Assembly (NCBI GenBank): GCA_025677825.1
Contig: JAIXMO010000058.1
Span: 62,001 to 126,000, forward strand
From: Helicostylum pulchrum
Taxonomy: Eukaryota > Mucoromycota > Mucoromycetes > Mucorales > Mucoraceae
DNA: 64,000 nucleotides
Reading direction: 5' to 3'
Shown here: piece by piece, positions 53,487-63,912 of the stretch
Layout: each line of letters opens with the position of its first letter
Numbering within the stretch: the first letter of the stretch is position 1
Program-made: the position numbers and the translations under genes
Notes under the pieces: model-generated
What the model saw: the letters and a program-made list of their open reading frames with translations, nothing else
The model's database searches: none
What the model was told of the DNA's origin: nothing

Positions 53487-54221
53487 TTATCCCCTTAATT
53501 TAAGTTTCCAAATTTCCACATCTTCATTACACACCAAATGTTGATGATTCTGTATTATTTTCTTCAAGATCATTCTTGCATCAAATCCATATAATCTTGC
53601 CTTTTCGATAAAACCATTCACAACCACGTCATCTCTTCTTTCCATTGCAATAAAAGTGATTGTTTTACTTGAAGAATATGCTCGAATACATTTTAATAAC
53701 GGTTCAACTAACTGAATTTCGTAAATACAGTCAGAAGCTAAAATATAATGAAACTCTTCTGTTTCTAAAATAGGTAAATTCAACCAATCTAATGATCTCA
53801 CTTCAATTTTAGGCTTAACTGAAGCATGTTCCGTATGATGTAAATGATACCACCACTGTTGTATATCTTGTATCGCCGTGTCACAATTATTTAAAAGCAC
53901 TCGATCGAGAACTTCTGGTAAATCCGTCAAAACTGTATCAAATCCTAACGATGCCATCAATAAACCTCCTAGTCCACACCCGCTTCCAAGTTCTAGACAT
54001 TTCTTTTGATTTTTTACTACAACTTCTCCTTGGTCTACTTCAAACTTTGGCTTCTTAATACTTTCAAATAAATAAAACGCTAATAATTTAGCTGAATCCC
54101 AAACTGTTGTACCGTGGTTTTGCGTATTGTTTTGTTGGCTTAAATTTAATGAAAAATTTGGCTCAAATTCAATTGAAAAAGTCTTTAATAACTTTGTATT
54201 ATCCGATAAATCTACTTGCAT
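53487..54221 (-). CDS. class I methyltransferase, METTL21/EFM type
   Basis: Intronless 244-aa protein of the Methyltransf_16 family, which methylates lysines in proteins such as chaperones or elongation factors. SAM-binding motif I is CLELGSGCGLGGLLMASLG (about residues 74-92), preceded by the family's TTVWDSAKLLAFYL segment. Motif II/post-I has VLTDLPEVL, and the DxxY-type catalytic motif is ASDCIYE (about 174-180). Family members use D-x-x-Y at this place, and DCIY fits. The specific substrate cannot be told from sequence. Length is usual for the family. It lies between the small basic protein and the ureohydrolase, all on the minus strand with separate promoters. Confidence 0.85.
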   Translation of the reverse strand: MQVDLSDNTKLLKTFSIEFEPNFSLNLSQQNNTQNHGTTVWDSAKLLAFYLFESIKKPKFEVDQGEVVVKNQKKCLELGSGCGLGGLLMASLGFDTVLTDLPEVLDRVLLNNCDTAIQDIQQWWYHLHHTEHASVKPKIEVRSLDWLNLPILETEEFHYILASDCIYEIQLVEPLLKCIRAYSSSKTITFIAMERRDDVVVNGFIEKARLYGFDARMILKKIIQNHQHLVCNEDVEIWKLKLRG

Positions 54222-54383
54222 ATTTTTTTTTTTTTTTTTTTTACGCTCTACAGCTCAAGCGTAGTAAAACAAATCAAAACATTTTAAAAATTCTTCTTTT
54301 ATCTAAAAGAAAGAGTAAAGGCAGTCATGTACTATATACTTTAGTTCAACTCAGAAATAAAGACTCAGAAATATAAACTTTAA

Positions 54384-55681
54384 TTATTTTTCACCGTACT
54401 TTACCATCATTGACATCACTTCATAAATAAGATCAGCCGCTAAAAAAGTAGTCAATTGTGCTTGTGTATCATACGCAGGAGCTACTTCCACAATATCCAT
54501 ACCAACAATATTATAATCTTCTAAACTACGGAGAATATATCGCATTTCTCTTGTCAGGAAACCTCCAGTTTCAGGTGTACCCGTAGCTAGTTATCAATAG
54601 TTGTTTAGTTTTATGTACAAAAAAAAAATATTTTCCTTTTAACTGCATATTACCTGGTGCCATGGATGGATCAATAACATCGATATCAATTGAGAGATAA
54701 ACCAATCTATCTTGAGTAGGCCCCAAAATATCTTTAATACGTTGTGAAATACCTTCTACTCCAAGCGTGAAAATATCATTGGCCTTAATCATTTTAAACC
54801 CAAGTGCTTCATCACGAGCAATATCATCTTTATCATATAAACTGGATCGAATACCAACATGTAAAGATGTACCATTGGTAGTTAATCCTTCATTAGAGGC
54901 ATGGTATAACGGGTTACCATGATTATATTTTGATCCTTTAGCCTTTACATTATAAATCTCTGGAGACCATGTATCCAAATGAGAATCAAAATGAATAACT
55001 GATAATGGCTTACCATGTGCATTGCTCATCGCTCTTAATACTGGCAACAAAATGGTATGATCGCCACCAAGTGTAATTAAACGAGGAATACCTCCATTAA
55101 TTGCAGATAATGTATCAAGCTTAGGGCGTGATAAGATATACTTTGTATAATCTTCAATTTGGGCCATAGCATGTTGGCTATCGAAAGGTTCGAATGGAAT
55201 ATCGCCACAATCTACTGCTTTTGCCCAAGACTTGAATGGATTAATACCCAACTCTGTGTTATATCCCTACATGTAAAAAAGAAAAATACTTATTATCTAC
55301 TATGTATAACATTTTTTCTTTTTTAATAAAAGGCTTTACCTTGATACGCTTAGATCCCTCTCGAATACCGGAAGGCCCAAATCTAGCGCCTGTTCTAAAA
55401 GTTACGCCAATATCGTAAGGAGCACCAATCACTGCAATGTCATATTCTTCCTTGATACCCTCCTCCCAACACTGAAGGTAAGGTAAATGTGCAAATGTAG
55501 AAATACCGGCAAAGGCTGGTACGTATACATCTTTTTCTAAAATAGGTCTATTAAATGTCACTGGCATTTCAACAGGTCCTGCAGATAAAGGAATTTGACC
55601 GCGTTCTTCGTGATGATGATGACCTGCATGAGCGGTAATAAGCGAAATAAATCCTGCAAGAATTAAACCTTTTATAAACAT
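54384..55681 (-). CDS. agmatinase/arginase-family ureohydrolase with signal peptide
   Basis: 385-aa di-manganese hydrolase of the ureohydrolase family. Three exons: 55681-55340, 55266-54654 and 54586-54384, summing exactly to 386 codons. The N-terminus is a likely secretion signal (MFIKGLILAGFISLITAHA) followed by a GHHHHEE run. Core motifs are all present: GAPYDIGVTFRTGARFGP, GGDHTILLP (metal His), HFDSHLDTW and SIDIDVIDPSMAP (metal Asp and His). The third exon reads ATGTPETGGF, typical of agmatinases. The preferred substrate could be agmatine, guanidinobutyrate or another guanidino compound. An upstream in-frame ATG near 55729 is less likely because it puts a hydrophobic stretch before the clear signal sequence. 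Confidence 0.9.
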
Positions 55682-55901
55682 TAAATATAATAAATAAGCG
55701 AGAAAAGAATAGAAAAGTATAATAACCATTAGCTTCTTTTATCCATCTAACTTTTTTTTATTATCAAAACTTCTTTTTTTTAAAAAAAAATTCTCACGAA
55801 TGCATTAGGAACAAGACAATCTTGAGGAAACTGTCAGCCAATAATACCTTACATTATTGTTATTTTAACACCCAGTTGGGATAACCACTGGGAAAAAAAT
55901 G

Positions 55902-55944
55902 CTTCCACCCTCAACTGGTCAATTTATTTGGTCGTCTTAGAGAA
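55902..55944 (+). repeat. left terminal inverted repeat
   Basis: It contains CTTCCACCCTCAACTGG, then TTGGTC and CTTAGAGA. The first block pairs with the right end at about 62801-62826, with mismatches. The same block order recurs at 12869-12912. Confidence 0.7.
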
Positions 55945-56033
55945 ATACCTTTTGAATATTAATTTAAAATGCAATTTTTTTTTATGAAGACGGCACTGGA
56001 AATATTGTTGGCTACAATGTTCAACAAGCACTT

Positions 56034-56044
56034 ACTTTTGTTGA
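56034..56044 (+). repeat. LINE target-site duplication, left copy
   Basis: ACTTTTGTTGA, identical to 61440-61450. It is transposase coding sequence, duplicated when the LINE integrated. Confidence 0.85.
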
Positions 56045-56046
56045 CC

Positions 56047-57389
56047 ATGGCTCTTTCACCTAACGAAACTTTTGACCCTCCCAGGTCGGGAATTACACCT
56101 CGTGTATCATATGCTGACGCAGCGAATAATAATAAAAAAATCGTTACTACGACGAAACGTTCACTTTTAGAACAGCAACCAACAATTAATGAAGGTACCT
56201 CCACTAAGGGTGACGTTAAAATTATTCAATCTCGAGTTTGGAGAGATACTTTTTCTAATAATGGTTATTTTCTGGAGGTCTCCAAGTTAAAAGACCTTAC
56301 CGATTATCAAAATCTTAGCGTTATCCACTCTATATGTGGCAGTACCAGCTTCCATGGCATCAATTTTTTTTAGGAAAGCCTACTTAGCGATACTTTGAGC
56401 TATACCCTAAAGATGCAATTCTTGAAAAATTCATCACCGAAAGTGTCTTCTATGAACATGTCAACAGTAGTTTCCTTCCTTGTAAAGCCCTTGAGGGTGA
56501 AGGAAATGTTATTTAAGTTAAACTGTCGGGCATTCTTTTAATTGATAAAAACGAGATTTTATCGACCCTTCGTGAAACCATGTCTCGCCTTGGCGAGATT
56601 ATCGACTTAGGATTGTATCATAAATCTGATATGGGATGGTTCATGGATACTGGTTATGCGATCCTTCGACAAGATCCCGAAAAGAATTACTCTACTCTTA
56701 GCCACAAATTACCTTGGGGAGATACTGATGCTTTCTTCCATGCAACATTTCCAGATATGCCAGCGTGGTGTCGTTATTGTCACGAGGATGGTCACACGAA
56801 GTATGATTGAAGTAAATCCCGTGCGAGTATCCTATGTTTTGCCTGTGATCAATTTGGACATCGACAAGCAGAATGTCCCAGACCACGAAATGTCAAATCA
56901 AAGTTTCGTGCTCCCAAAAAGCCTAGAAAAACACCAACCACCAGCGAAAACATCATGCCTGCTAGTATCGAATTACAGAAATCAAAGTATGCTCCTACCG
57001 TAGCGGCTCGGGTGACGACACCTATTCTGTTCACCATTACCAATACCGCATTTACACACAACAGTAGCGACGAGGATTTCACCCCTAACAACCTAAAAGA
57101 GGAAAAAAGCGATGCCGATTTGGAAGACAGTGACGAAGAAATGGCATATAGTCAAACTTCCAGTGCCAACAATATACCTAACGTCGAAGAGCCCACCATT
57201 GAACACTTTAATGATGATATGAATCTAGACTGGACGCAGAACCAATCACTACCTATTCATTTTAATTTTCAACATCTGAACTCTTCGCCCCACATAACAC
57301 CTAGCAGAACACCTTCATTACGAATGTATGTTTCGGACCCACCCCAACCAGGATCGGACCCTACCTATACACAACACTCTTACCAGTAA
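56047..57389 (+). pseudogene. LINE ORF1 (gag-like, zinc knuckles), broken
   Basis: Nucleic-acid-binding protein of the LINE. It begins at ATG 56047, two bases after the target duplication, with MALSPNETFDPPRSG. A stop near 56371 and later frame changes split it into pieces. One piece (56580-56810) ends in a first CCHC knuckle, C-RY-C-HEDG-H-TKYD, whose fourth ligand is replaced by TGA at 56808-56810. The next codons supply a complete second knuckle (C-FA-C-DQFG-H-RQAE-C). An acidic Ser/Thr-rich tail (57040-57389) follows in another frame. The order is normal for ORF1 of fungal L1-like elements. Confidence 0.75.
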
Positions 57390-57395
57390 TTAATG

Positions 57396-60300
57396 AAAAA
57401 ATCACTCTTAATTATGCCTCATTAAACTACAACAGTTTAGTTAAGACCGGCTCACAATCAACCCAATCATCATATATTTGCTTTTTACGACTTCGACAGT
57501 TCGACATTCTATCCTTACAAGAAACTAACATTTCTAACTCTACTATTCCTTCCATTACTATGGAGCTACAGTCACTCCAAAATTTTTGGACAAAATACTG
57601 TGGTCTAATATCTTTTTCTCCTAACCATTCATTAACATTAGTTGATACTAATACAATATATGCCTCAGATAGAATTCTGCTTTGTAAAGTCTCCCATCCT
57701 CACGGATTTTATGAACCATATTTTATTCTCAACCTTTATGCACCTACCAGCTCCAACGTAGAACAGCGAACTTTTTTTTTATTCTCAACCTTTATGCACC
57801 TACCAGCTCCAACGTAGAACAGCGAACTTTTTTTTTATTCTCAACCTTTATGCACCTACCAGCTCCAACGTAGAACAGCGAACTTTTTTTTTATTCTCTT
57901 TACTCTATGCTATTTCAACTCCATACTTCTGATATCATATCTTTCCATCGTTTAATTATATCAGGTGATTTTAATTATGACTATGACAGGGACATACTAT
58001 GCAACAATCGCTCCTTCAAAATCTCTACTGACTGGGTATCCTTTTTATTGGAATTTTTTTATAACTGCATGTCTTTTAATGATTTATATTCTGTTACTAC
58101 CTTTCAACGTAACGTCTCAATTAGGTCTGTTATTGACTATATCTATGCGGTAGCGATCTTCAAAGTCTGATTACTGATGCCAATATCGAACATACCAAAC
58201 CACAGTGGTCTGATCATGCTTTACTATCTGTGAAACTATCGTTAAGTGACTCTCAACATGGGCCTGGCCTCTGGCGAGGTAATCCAGTATATGCTGCTAA
58301 TAAATCCTTCCAGAAACAACTAAAAACTAAACTGGATCAACTGTTAAAAATGTCTCCCGATCTTTCCCCACAATTGAAATGGGAAGCGGTTAAATCAACG
58401 ACGAAACAAATTATCAAATCTTTTGGCACTAAATATGTATCTTGGCGTACACTAACATTGCGAGAGTTAGGAAGAAAAAGAAATCGATTGTTACGGTCTA
58501 AACCTCCAGTTTCGATCCTTCAGCTTACACTCCCGAAAATCGATAGAATGATCTACATATTACAGCAGGAACTGGTCGATGTAGCTGCTCTTAAGGCAAA
58601 TGCAATTTGGCGCGAGAATAGTGAGCGTTCACTTGGACACCTCAAAAGTGTGCATCGACAAAGGACTGCACAACAATATATGGCTTCTCTCCAATCACCT
58701 ACAACACCAACCTCGACTACAACAGACAGTTCTATAACTAGCGACCCTACTAGTATGCGAATATATGCTCAGCAATACTACCAAACATTATACTCTATAG
58801 GTACCGTCGAACCAGATGACATAATTAACTATTTGGATCGTATTAACTTTGACAGGACTCTTAACACTAAAGATGCTGAGTTCCTTGATTCTGAAATTTT
58901 TCTAGATAAGCTAATAGCATAAACAAAACGAGTTAAAAAGAATAGTAGTCCTGGGGACGATGGACTTGGTTATCCTTTTTTAAACCTTTTATTCCAAATG
59001 CCTAGTTTGAAACAATCGATTCTTACCAGTTACAACGACGCTTTAAAGGGGGTGTTTCCCAATTCGTGGCAGGATATCCGTGTCCGTTTACTTCCAAAAA
59101 AAGACGGTCTGTCATCACTGAAAAATTGGCATCCTATTTCCTTAATCAACTGCGATGCTAAAATCTTCATTAGACTTTTAACTAAACGCTTAGGCCCTGT
59201 GGTAAGTGCTTTGATAAACTCATATTGAACTGGTTTTATTCCGAGCAAACTTATTGGTGATAATGGAATGGCTCTCTCAATGGTGCTAGATCAAGCCAAA
59301 GGATTGGATCTCCCTGGTATCAGTCTGCTATTGGATCAAGAAAAAGCATACGACAGGGTGCATCCAGGTTACCTGAGTCAAGTGATGCTTAAGTTTGGTT
59401 TCTCTCCTTCCTTCGTAAAATGTATTCGTACTTTATTTTTTGGTAACAGTGTATTTATAAATATCAATGGTTTTTTTTACTTCTTGTATTTCACAACAGC
59501 AAGGTTTGAAGCAAGGTAATCCACTCTCTCATCTACTCTTTAATTTGGCCCCAGAACCTCTTCTGCTTTCTATCTTACAAGATGACTAACTATACAGGTT
59601 TACGTTCCAAGGTTCATCCTATACTGAAGGGATCTCTACAGATTCTCCGACAATCAAATTTATCGCATATGCGGATGATGTCTGCCTCATTCTGCGTGAT
59701 CAAAATGGCTTCTCTCGTGCTCAACACCATATGCTACAATACACGACTGTATCCAATGCTAAATTCAATATCGATAAAACTGAAGCTTTCGCTCTAAATG
59801 GTAAACTTGATACCTCTTGGGTTTCGGTTCTAACTGACCATGATATCTCGACTTACCATCATAGTGGATCTGTACAAGCTTTCCGTTATCTTGGGTTCTA
59901 TCTCCCCTATAATACACGACAACACCGAACACTAGAAGATCAACTATTATTGAAGGTAACTACCCAATGTCAAATCTATTCTCAGCGTCAGCTATCGATT
60001 CTAGGACGAGTAACTATTATGAATATATTGATTCTCTCCAAAATCTGGTATTCCTTACGACTCCTGCAACCGACAAAGCAATTTTTCCAACGTCTTCGAT
60101 CCTCCATATATCAATTTATTTGGTAAAAGAAACACCCTGCTTTGAAAAAATAAATGATCTTTCTCCCGTGGACACATGGCGGATTAAAAGTTCTCGACCC
60201 GGTCATACAACATACAATTCTCCAGAAACGATGGCTCAACTACATTTTTGATTCCGCGATTCATCCATCCTTTGTTTATATGTTCGTACTTAACCACCTA

Positions 60301-61323
60301 TCACTTTTCTCTAAATCAGCTCACTGACCTTTGGTTCCTTTCTACTTCCCGGAATATTGCAAAAGCCGTACTTGTGACACCAACCTCTCTATATGACACG
60401 CTATCTTTAGGGCCTTTGACATTATTCAAAATAATGAATCCATTTCTCTCAGGGAGCTCCCTCTCGCCACGTTACTTGATCTTCCGCTATATAAGGCCCT
60501 CATACCGCCAGATAATAACCACTGGACTCTTAAACATAAAACATTCCTATGTGGTCAGTTTTTTATTTTTGATGTCAATCGAAATCGCCTTCGCCTTCGT
60601 GTCGCTGGTGAATATGCTAGGTATCCTCGTCTATGTCAGCAGTTATATAACGATATTCTGATAACTCGTACCGTCAGGCTTCAATCAAGTATTTGGCCTT
60701 ATATTCTTGAAGAACGGCCCTCTATAGTTGAATGGTCTGGTCATTCCATGGTAACTAATATTACTAGCTCATCCGTATGGAAACAGTACAGCTCTCAAAA
60801 CGTGCGGGAAGGTATCCAGTCTTCCTCTCCTCTTCTTGTGAAACATCCCGCGTTTGTTGTCAAAACCTTCTGGACTTGTCTTATGTATCCCAATGCTCGT
60901 ACTCTATACTTTCGTAGCCTCTCTAACTGTCTTCCTACAAAAAAGGTTCTTCTCAAATATGGTGTCGTATTATCCTCTACTTGTTCTCTATGTGGTGTAC
61001 ATACTGATACGACACGTCATTTCCTGGTCGAGTGTGATATAAAATGGAAACTCTGGAAACTAGACCTACAACACTATTTCCCCATTATCGGTATTTCCTC
61101 TGATACGTTGTACAAATCAATCCGCAAACTACGACTTCCTCCAAATTATCGTGATGCTAAATATTACTTCTCAGTCATATCAACTACCCTATACCAACTC
61201 TGGATCCTCTACTGGCAACACGGCAATGATAACATATCAACTTATCCTCTTATACAACTAAAACCTTTCTCCTTACGGATAATTACTCATATCGAGCGAT
61301 TACTCCAGTCCACAACTGATTAA
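57396..61323 (+). pseudogene. LINE ORF2 (endonuclease-reverse transcriptase), broken
   Basis: Polyprotein that would nick the target and copy the element RNA. The endonuclease shows LSLQETN (about 57511) and the SGDFN box (57961-57975). A 56-bp triplication sits between them. The linker and thumb part is open at 58230-58922. RT motifs: VRLLPKKDG and NWHPISLINCDAK (about 59088-59160), SLLLDQEKAYDRV (about 59320-59358), then GLKQGNPLSHLLFN and the catalytic YADD at 59668-59679. The C-terminal finger has CSLCGVHTDTTRHFLVEC (about 60981-61034). Several stops (for example near 58920 and 59226) and frame changes separate these blocks. Confidence 0.82.
57725..57892 (+). repeat. 56-bp tandem triplication in LINE ORF2
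   Basis: Three consecutive copies begin at 57725, 57781 and 57837, each starting ATTCTCAACC and ending in a T run. Because 56 is not a multiple of three, the two extra copies shift the endonuclease frame by one base. Confidence 0.92.
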
Positions 61324-61439
61324 TTTATTTTTATTTTTCCTCTTGTATTTACAGTCCCCCCGTTTTTCTCTAGTCCCACCACTCATTGACGTGTGACTAA
61401 TTTTTTATTTTTAATAAAATTACTTTTACAAAAAAAAAA

Positions 61440-61450
61440 ACTTTTGTTGA
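61440..61450 (+). repeat. LINE target-site duplication, right copy
   Basis: ACTTTTGTTGA directly after the poly-A tail, matching 56034-56044. The first A may belong to the tail instead. Confidence 0.85.
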
Positions 61451-62695
61451 AGAAACTTCATTTTGCTTAAAAAGTTTGACTGATCTTCGAAAGTGCATTA
61501 AGAGCAAAGATGTTCAACTTGAATCGGCAACTATGAATGACACTATAATGAAAGAAGTTGCTCCTAAAAAAGAACGAGCTCTGCAATATAACATTTATAC
61601 TATTGAAGATCGAAAGAGATACTTATGAAACCCAAGGAGGCAGCCACAATGGCGAGCGTAAATTATGATACGGCACATAAGTGGGGAAAAGCTTATGAGG
61701 ATGATCCAGAAAGAAATATCCCAGCAAAAAAAAACGAATCTCGGTTCCAACAGGCTCGTAAGCCAACTTAATGAAAATCATAAGTCTCATTTGGTAAAAA
61801 AATTTGATCGGGATGCTTCTGCAACTATTCAGGACGCAGTAGAGACCTTGACTGCCAACTTTACCGGTTTACGGATTAAGAAATCAAGAGTAGCCGAGTT
61901 CATGAGTGAAGAGTGTAACTTAAGCATCAAAGTTGTAAGCCGCCACCCTCTTAGTAGAAACGAAGAAGTTACCCTTCAGGCTCGTGTTATTTGGGTTGAT
62001 ATTTGGGTTAAAAATGGCATGGATTATCTGAACAACTGTATCTTTATTGATGAATCCGGATTTGATATTAATATGCGTCGTAGTCGTGGGTGGTCCAAAC
62101 GTGGCACAGAAGCCGTTATTACGACACCTTCAGCTAGAGGTGTCTCACACACTGTTATTGGTGCTATCTCGGCTATCGGTGTCGTAAACTTGAGTATGAG
62201 AGAATCTGGAAATGTTAAGAGGAGAAAAGTTGTAGGAGCTACGAAGAGAAAAGCACCTCAGGATAGGTTATCTGTTCTTAAAGGGACTACAGGTGGCCAT
62301 TATCTTCAATTTCTAAACGATACTATGGATATTATGGATGAGTTTCCTGAAATGAAAGGCTATTTTATTGTTATGGATAATGCTCCTATTCACGTCCCTA
62401 CAATAATTGACCCTATTATCATAAACAGAGGTTATACTCCAGTATATCTCCCCCGTTACTCACCTGAACTAAATCCAATTGAACAATTTTGGGCTATTGT
62501 AAAAGGAAAAGTAAAGCGTAATAAGCTTAGCGATGTAGAGTCACTTACTACACGTATAATTGAAGCCAGTGAAGCTGTACCTGCTGAGCATCTCAGAGCG
62601 TTTATTCAACATTCAGTAAATAAATTTGATAACTGTCTTAATAAGATCGCTATATAACTCCAATACAATTATAATAAATAAAAAATAACAAATAA

Positions 62696-62804
62696 ACTTC
62701 AAAAAAGTGATCAAATGATTTTCAAAAAAGTGACCAAATGAAGTTCAAACTTCTGACCAAACAAAGTTAAAAAAAGTGGTCAATTGATTTTAAAAATCCG
62801 ACCA
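62696..62804 (+). repeat. 23-bp-period GTGACC subterminal repeats
   Basis: GTGATC, GTGACC, CTGACC, GTGGTC and CCGACC start at about 62707, 62730, 62753, 62776 and 62798, each followed by AA-rich or TTGATTTT-type spacers. They lie between the transposase stop and the right terminal repeat, where transposase binding sites would be expected. Confidence 0.8.
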
Positions 62805-62826
62805 ATATTTTCCAATTGAAGGTGGA
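62788..62826 (-). repeat. right terminal inverted repeat
   Basis: Read on the minus strand: GTCCACCTTCAATTGG, then ATTGGTCGG. It pairs imperfectly with the left end at 55902. Similarity may extend a few bases further out (GGTGC). Confidence 0.7.
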
Positions 62827-63912
62827 CGCACCAGGTTTATAGTTGTCCAACTAAGAAAGAGTATTATATAGAAGAATATAATACGTAAGAGAATAAAATA
62901 AAAGAAATAGGTGTACAGAGAATTATATAATTCAAAGGATCTTTATAAGTAAGAAACAGAATTATAGAGTATAATTTATAAGGTAAAAGTAAGATAAGAT
63001 TTATTTAATCGGTAAAATTGTGTGGTATTTATATTCAAAGGTGTCGGTCAGGACATCCTTTGAATCTTGTAAAATAATTATGATATCAGGAATAACTTTG
63101 TTCCTTTTGATTCTAAAATAATGTAACATGGATAACGTTTCTAAACTAAATGTGTTGTTTTTGTTTAATAAAATAAATTGATGTTTTTACAATCAGAAAG
63201 AACTAAACATCATTACTAAGTAAAATAAGGGATTGAGTAACATGTCTTATGTTAAATAGAGGGTAAACTTAAAGAAATAGTATAATAAAAAGATAGAGTA
63301 TAATAATAAAGCTGAATGTATAGAAAGTGTAACAGAAGCAGAGATTTGAAATGAAAAGTAATATATATAAATATATATATTTATGTATATATTTATGTAT
63401 AAAACTTCTTTAATAAGAATAAAAAGAAGAATGAAGTACCAATTTCATACACAAAAATAGTTTTCATATATGATACTCAGTTTTATTAGAAATACACCGT
63501 TCTGATAATCAAGAAGACTGCCGGGATGAAAAAAGAAAGGTGTCGCATATCACACAATAGAGAAGCTAGTAGTACCTGTCCTCTTGTTAAAGTATCTGTC
63601 ATTATTTACGATAAACCGATTTTAAGGTATGAACTTTTTATTACGTTTTTTAAAGGTATGTTGAAACTCTTTGTGTACTCTGCTTTCCGCTCTTCTTGTA
63701 CTTTTTGCTCTGTTTGGATCTCGAGTGGTGCTAGTAATGTTTTTACCGTTTTTGGTACCAACTGGTGTGGTTATACTTTCAAGCAGATGCTACATTTACT
63801 CAAGATTCATATTTATTTCTGTTTTTTTTAATTGATAAAGAACGGTAAATGTTTATTTAAAAAAGAAAAATAGATATCAGGGTATGAAATATATATCTTG
63901 GGCGTTTTTTTC
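62827..63912. other. AT-rich intergenic
   Basis: About 1.1 kb beyond the transposon with many stops. It contains A/T alternating stretches near 63361-63400. A plus-strand open frame at 63526-63831 is Phe/Cys/Ser-rich without a recognisable domain and was not called a gene. Confidence 0.5.

Larger units (their letters stand above)
56045..61439 (+). mobile_element. LINE (non-LTR retrotransposon), inactive
   Basis: 5.4-kb element lying between the 11-bp duplications and ending in a ten-A tail. Order: gag-like ORF1 with zinc knuckles, ORF2 with an APE endonuclease, reverse transcriptase and a C-terminal Cys/His finger. No RNase H domain was noticed. Many stops and frame changes make it dead. The domain order fits the L1/Tx1-like or Tad-like groups; clade not resolved by eye. 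Confidence 0.9.
55981..62657 (+). pseudogene. Tc1/IS630-like transposase (DDE), interrupted and frameshifted
   Basis: The N-terminal codons (GTGNIVGYNVQQALTFVE) lie at 55981-56044; the frame resumes after the LINE at about 61440 (EETSFCLKSLTDLRK). The HTH region has two breaks: a TGA at 61626-61628 followed by a frame change (MKPKEAATMASVNYD), and a second shift in the nine-A run at 61726-61734. From there to the stop at 62657 the frame is open. It holds the catalytic Asp in FIDESG (62049), the second Asp in VMDNAP (62376) and Glu in NPIEQFW (62481), i.e. DD34E spacing, with the SPELNPIE box. A full catalytic core with a broken DNA-binding part means the copy is inactive. The family is the DDE_3 group common in fungi. 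Confidence 0.85.
55902..62826 (+). mobile_element. Tc1/IS630-like DNA transposon with a nested LINE
   Basis: The left end near 55902 (CTTCCACCCTCAACTGG) is an imperfect inverted copy of the right end near 62826 (reverse complement GTCCACCTTCAATTGG). The transposase gene starts left of the LINE and resumes right of it. Without the LINE and one target copy, the element is about 1.5 kb, a normal size for Tc1-type elements. The exact outer edges and the expected TA duplication could not be fixed by eye. Confidence 0.8.

Noticed and set aside
63526..63831. Plus-strand open frame of about 100 codons
   Set aside because: No domain, hydrophobic composition and AT-rich flanks; may be chance. Left uncalled.
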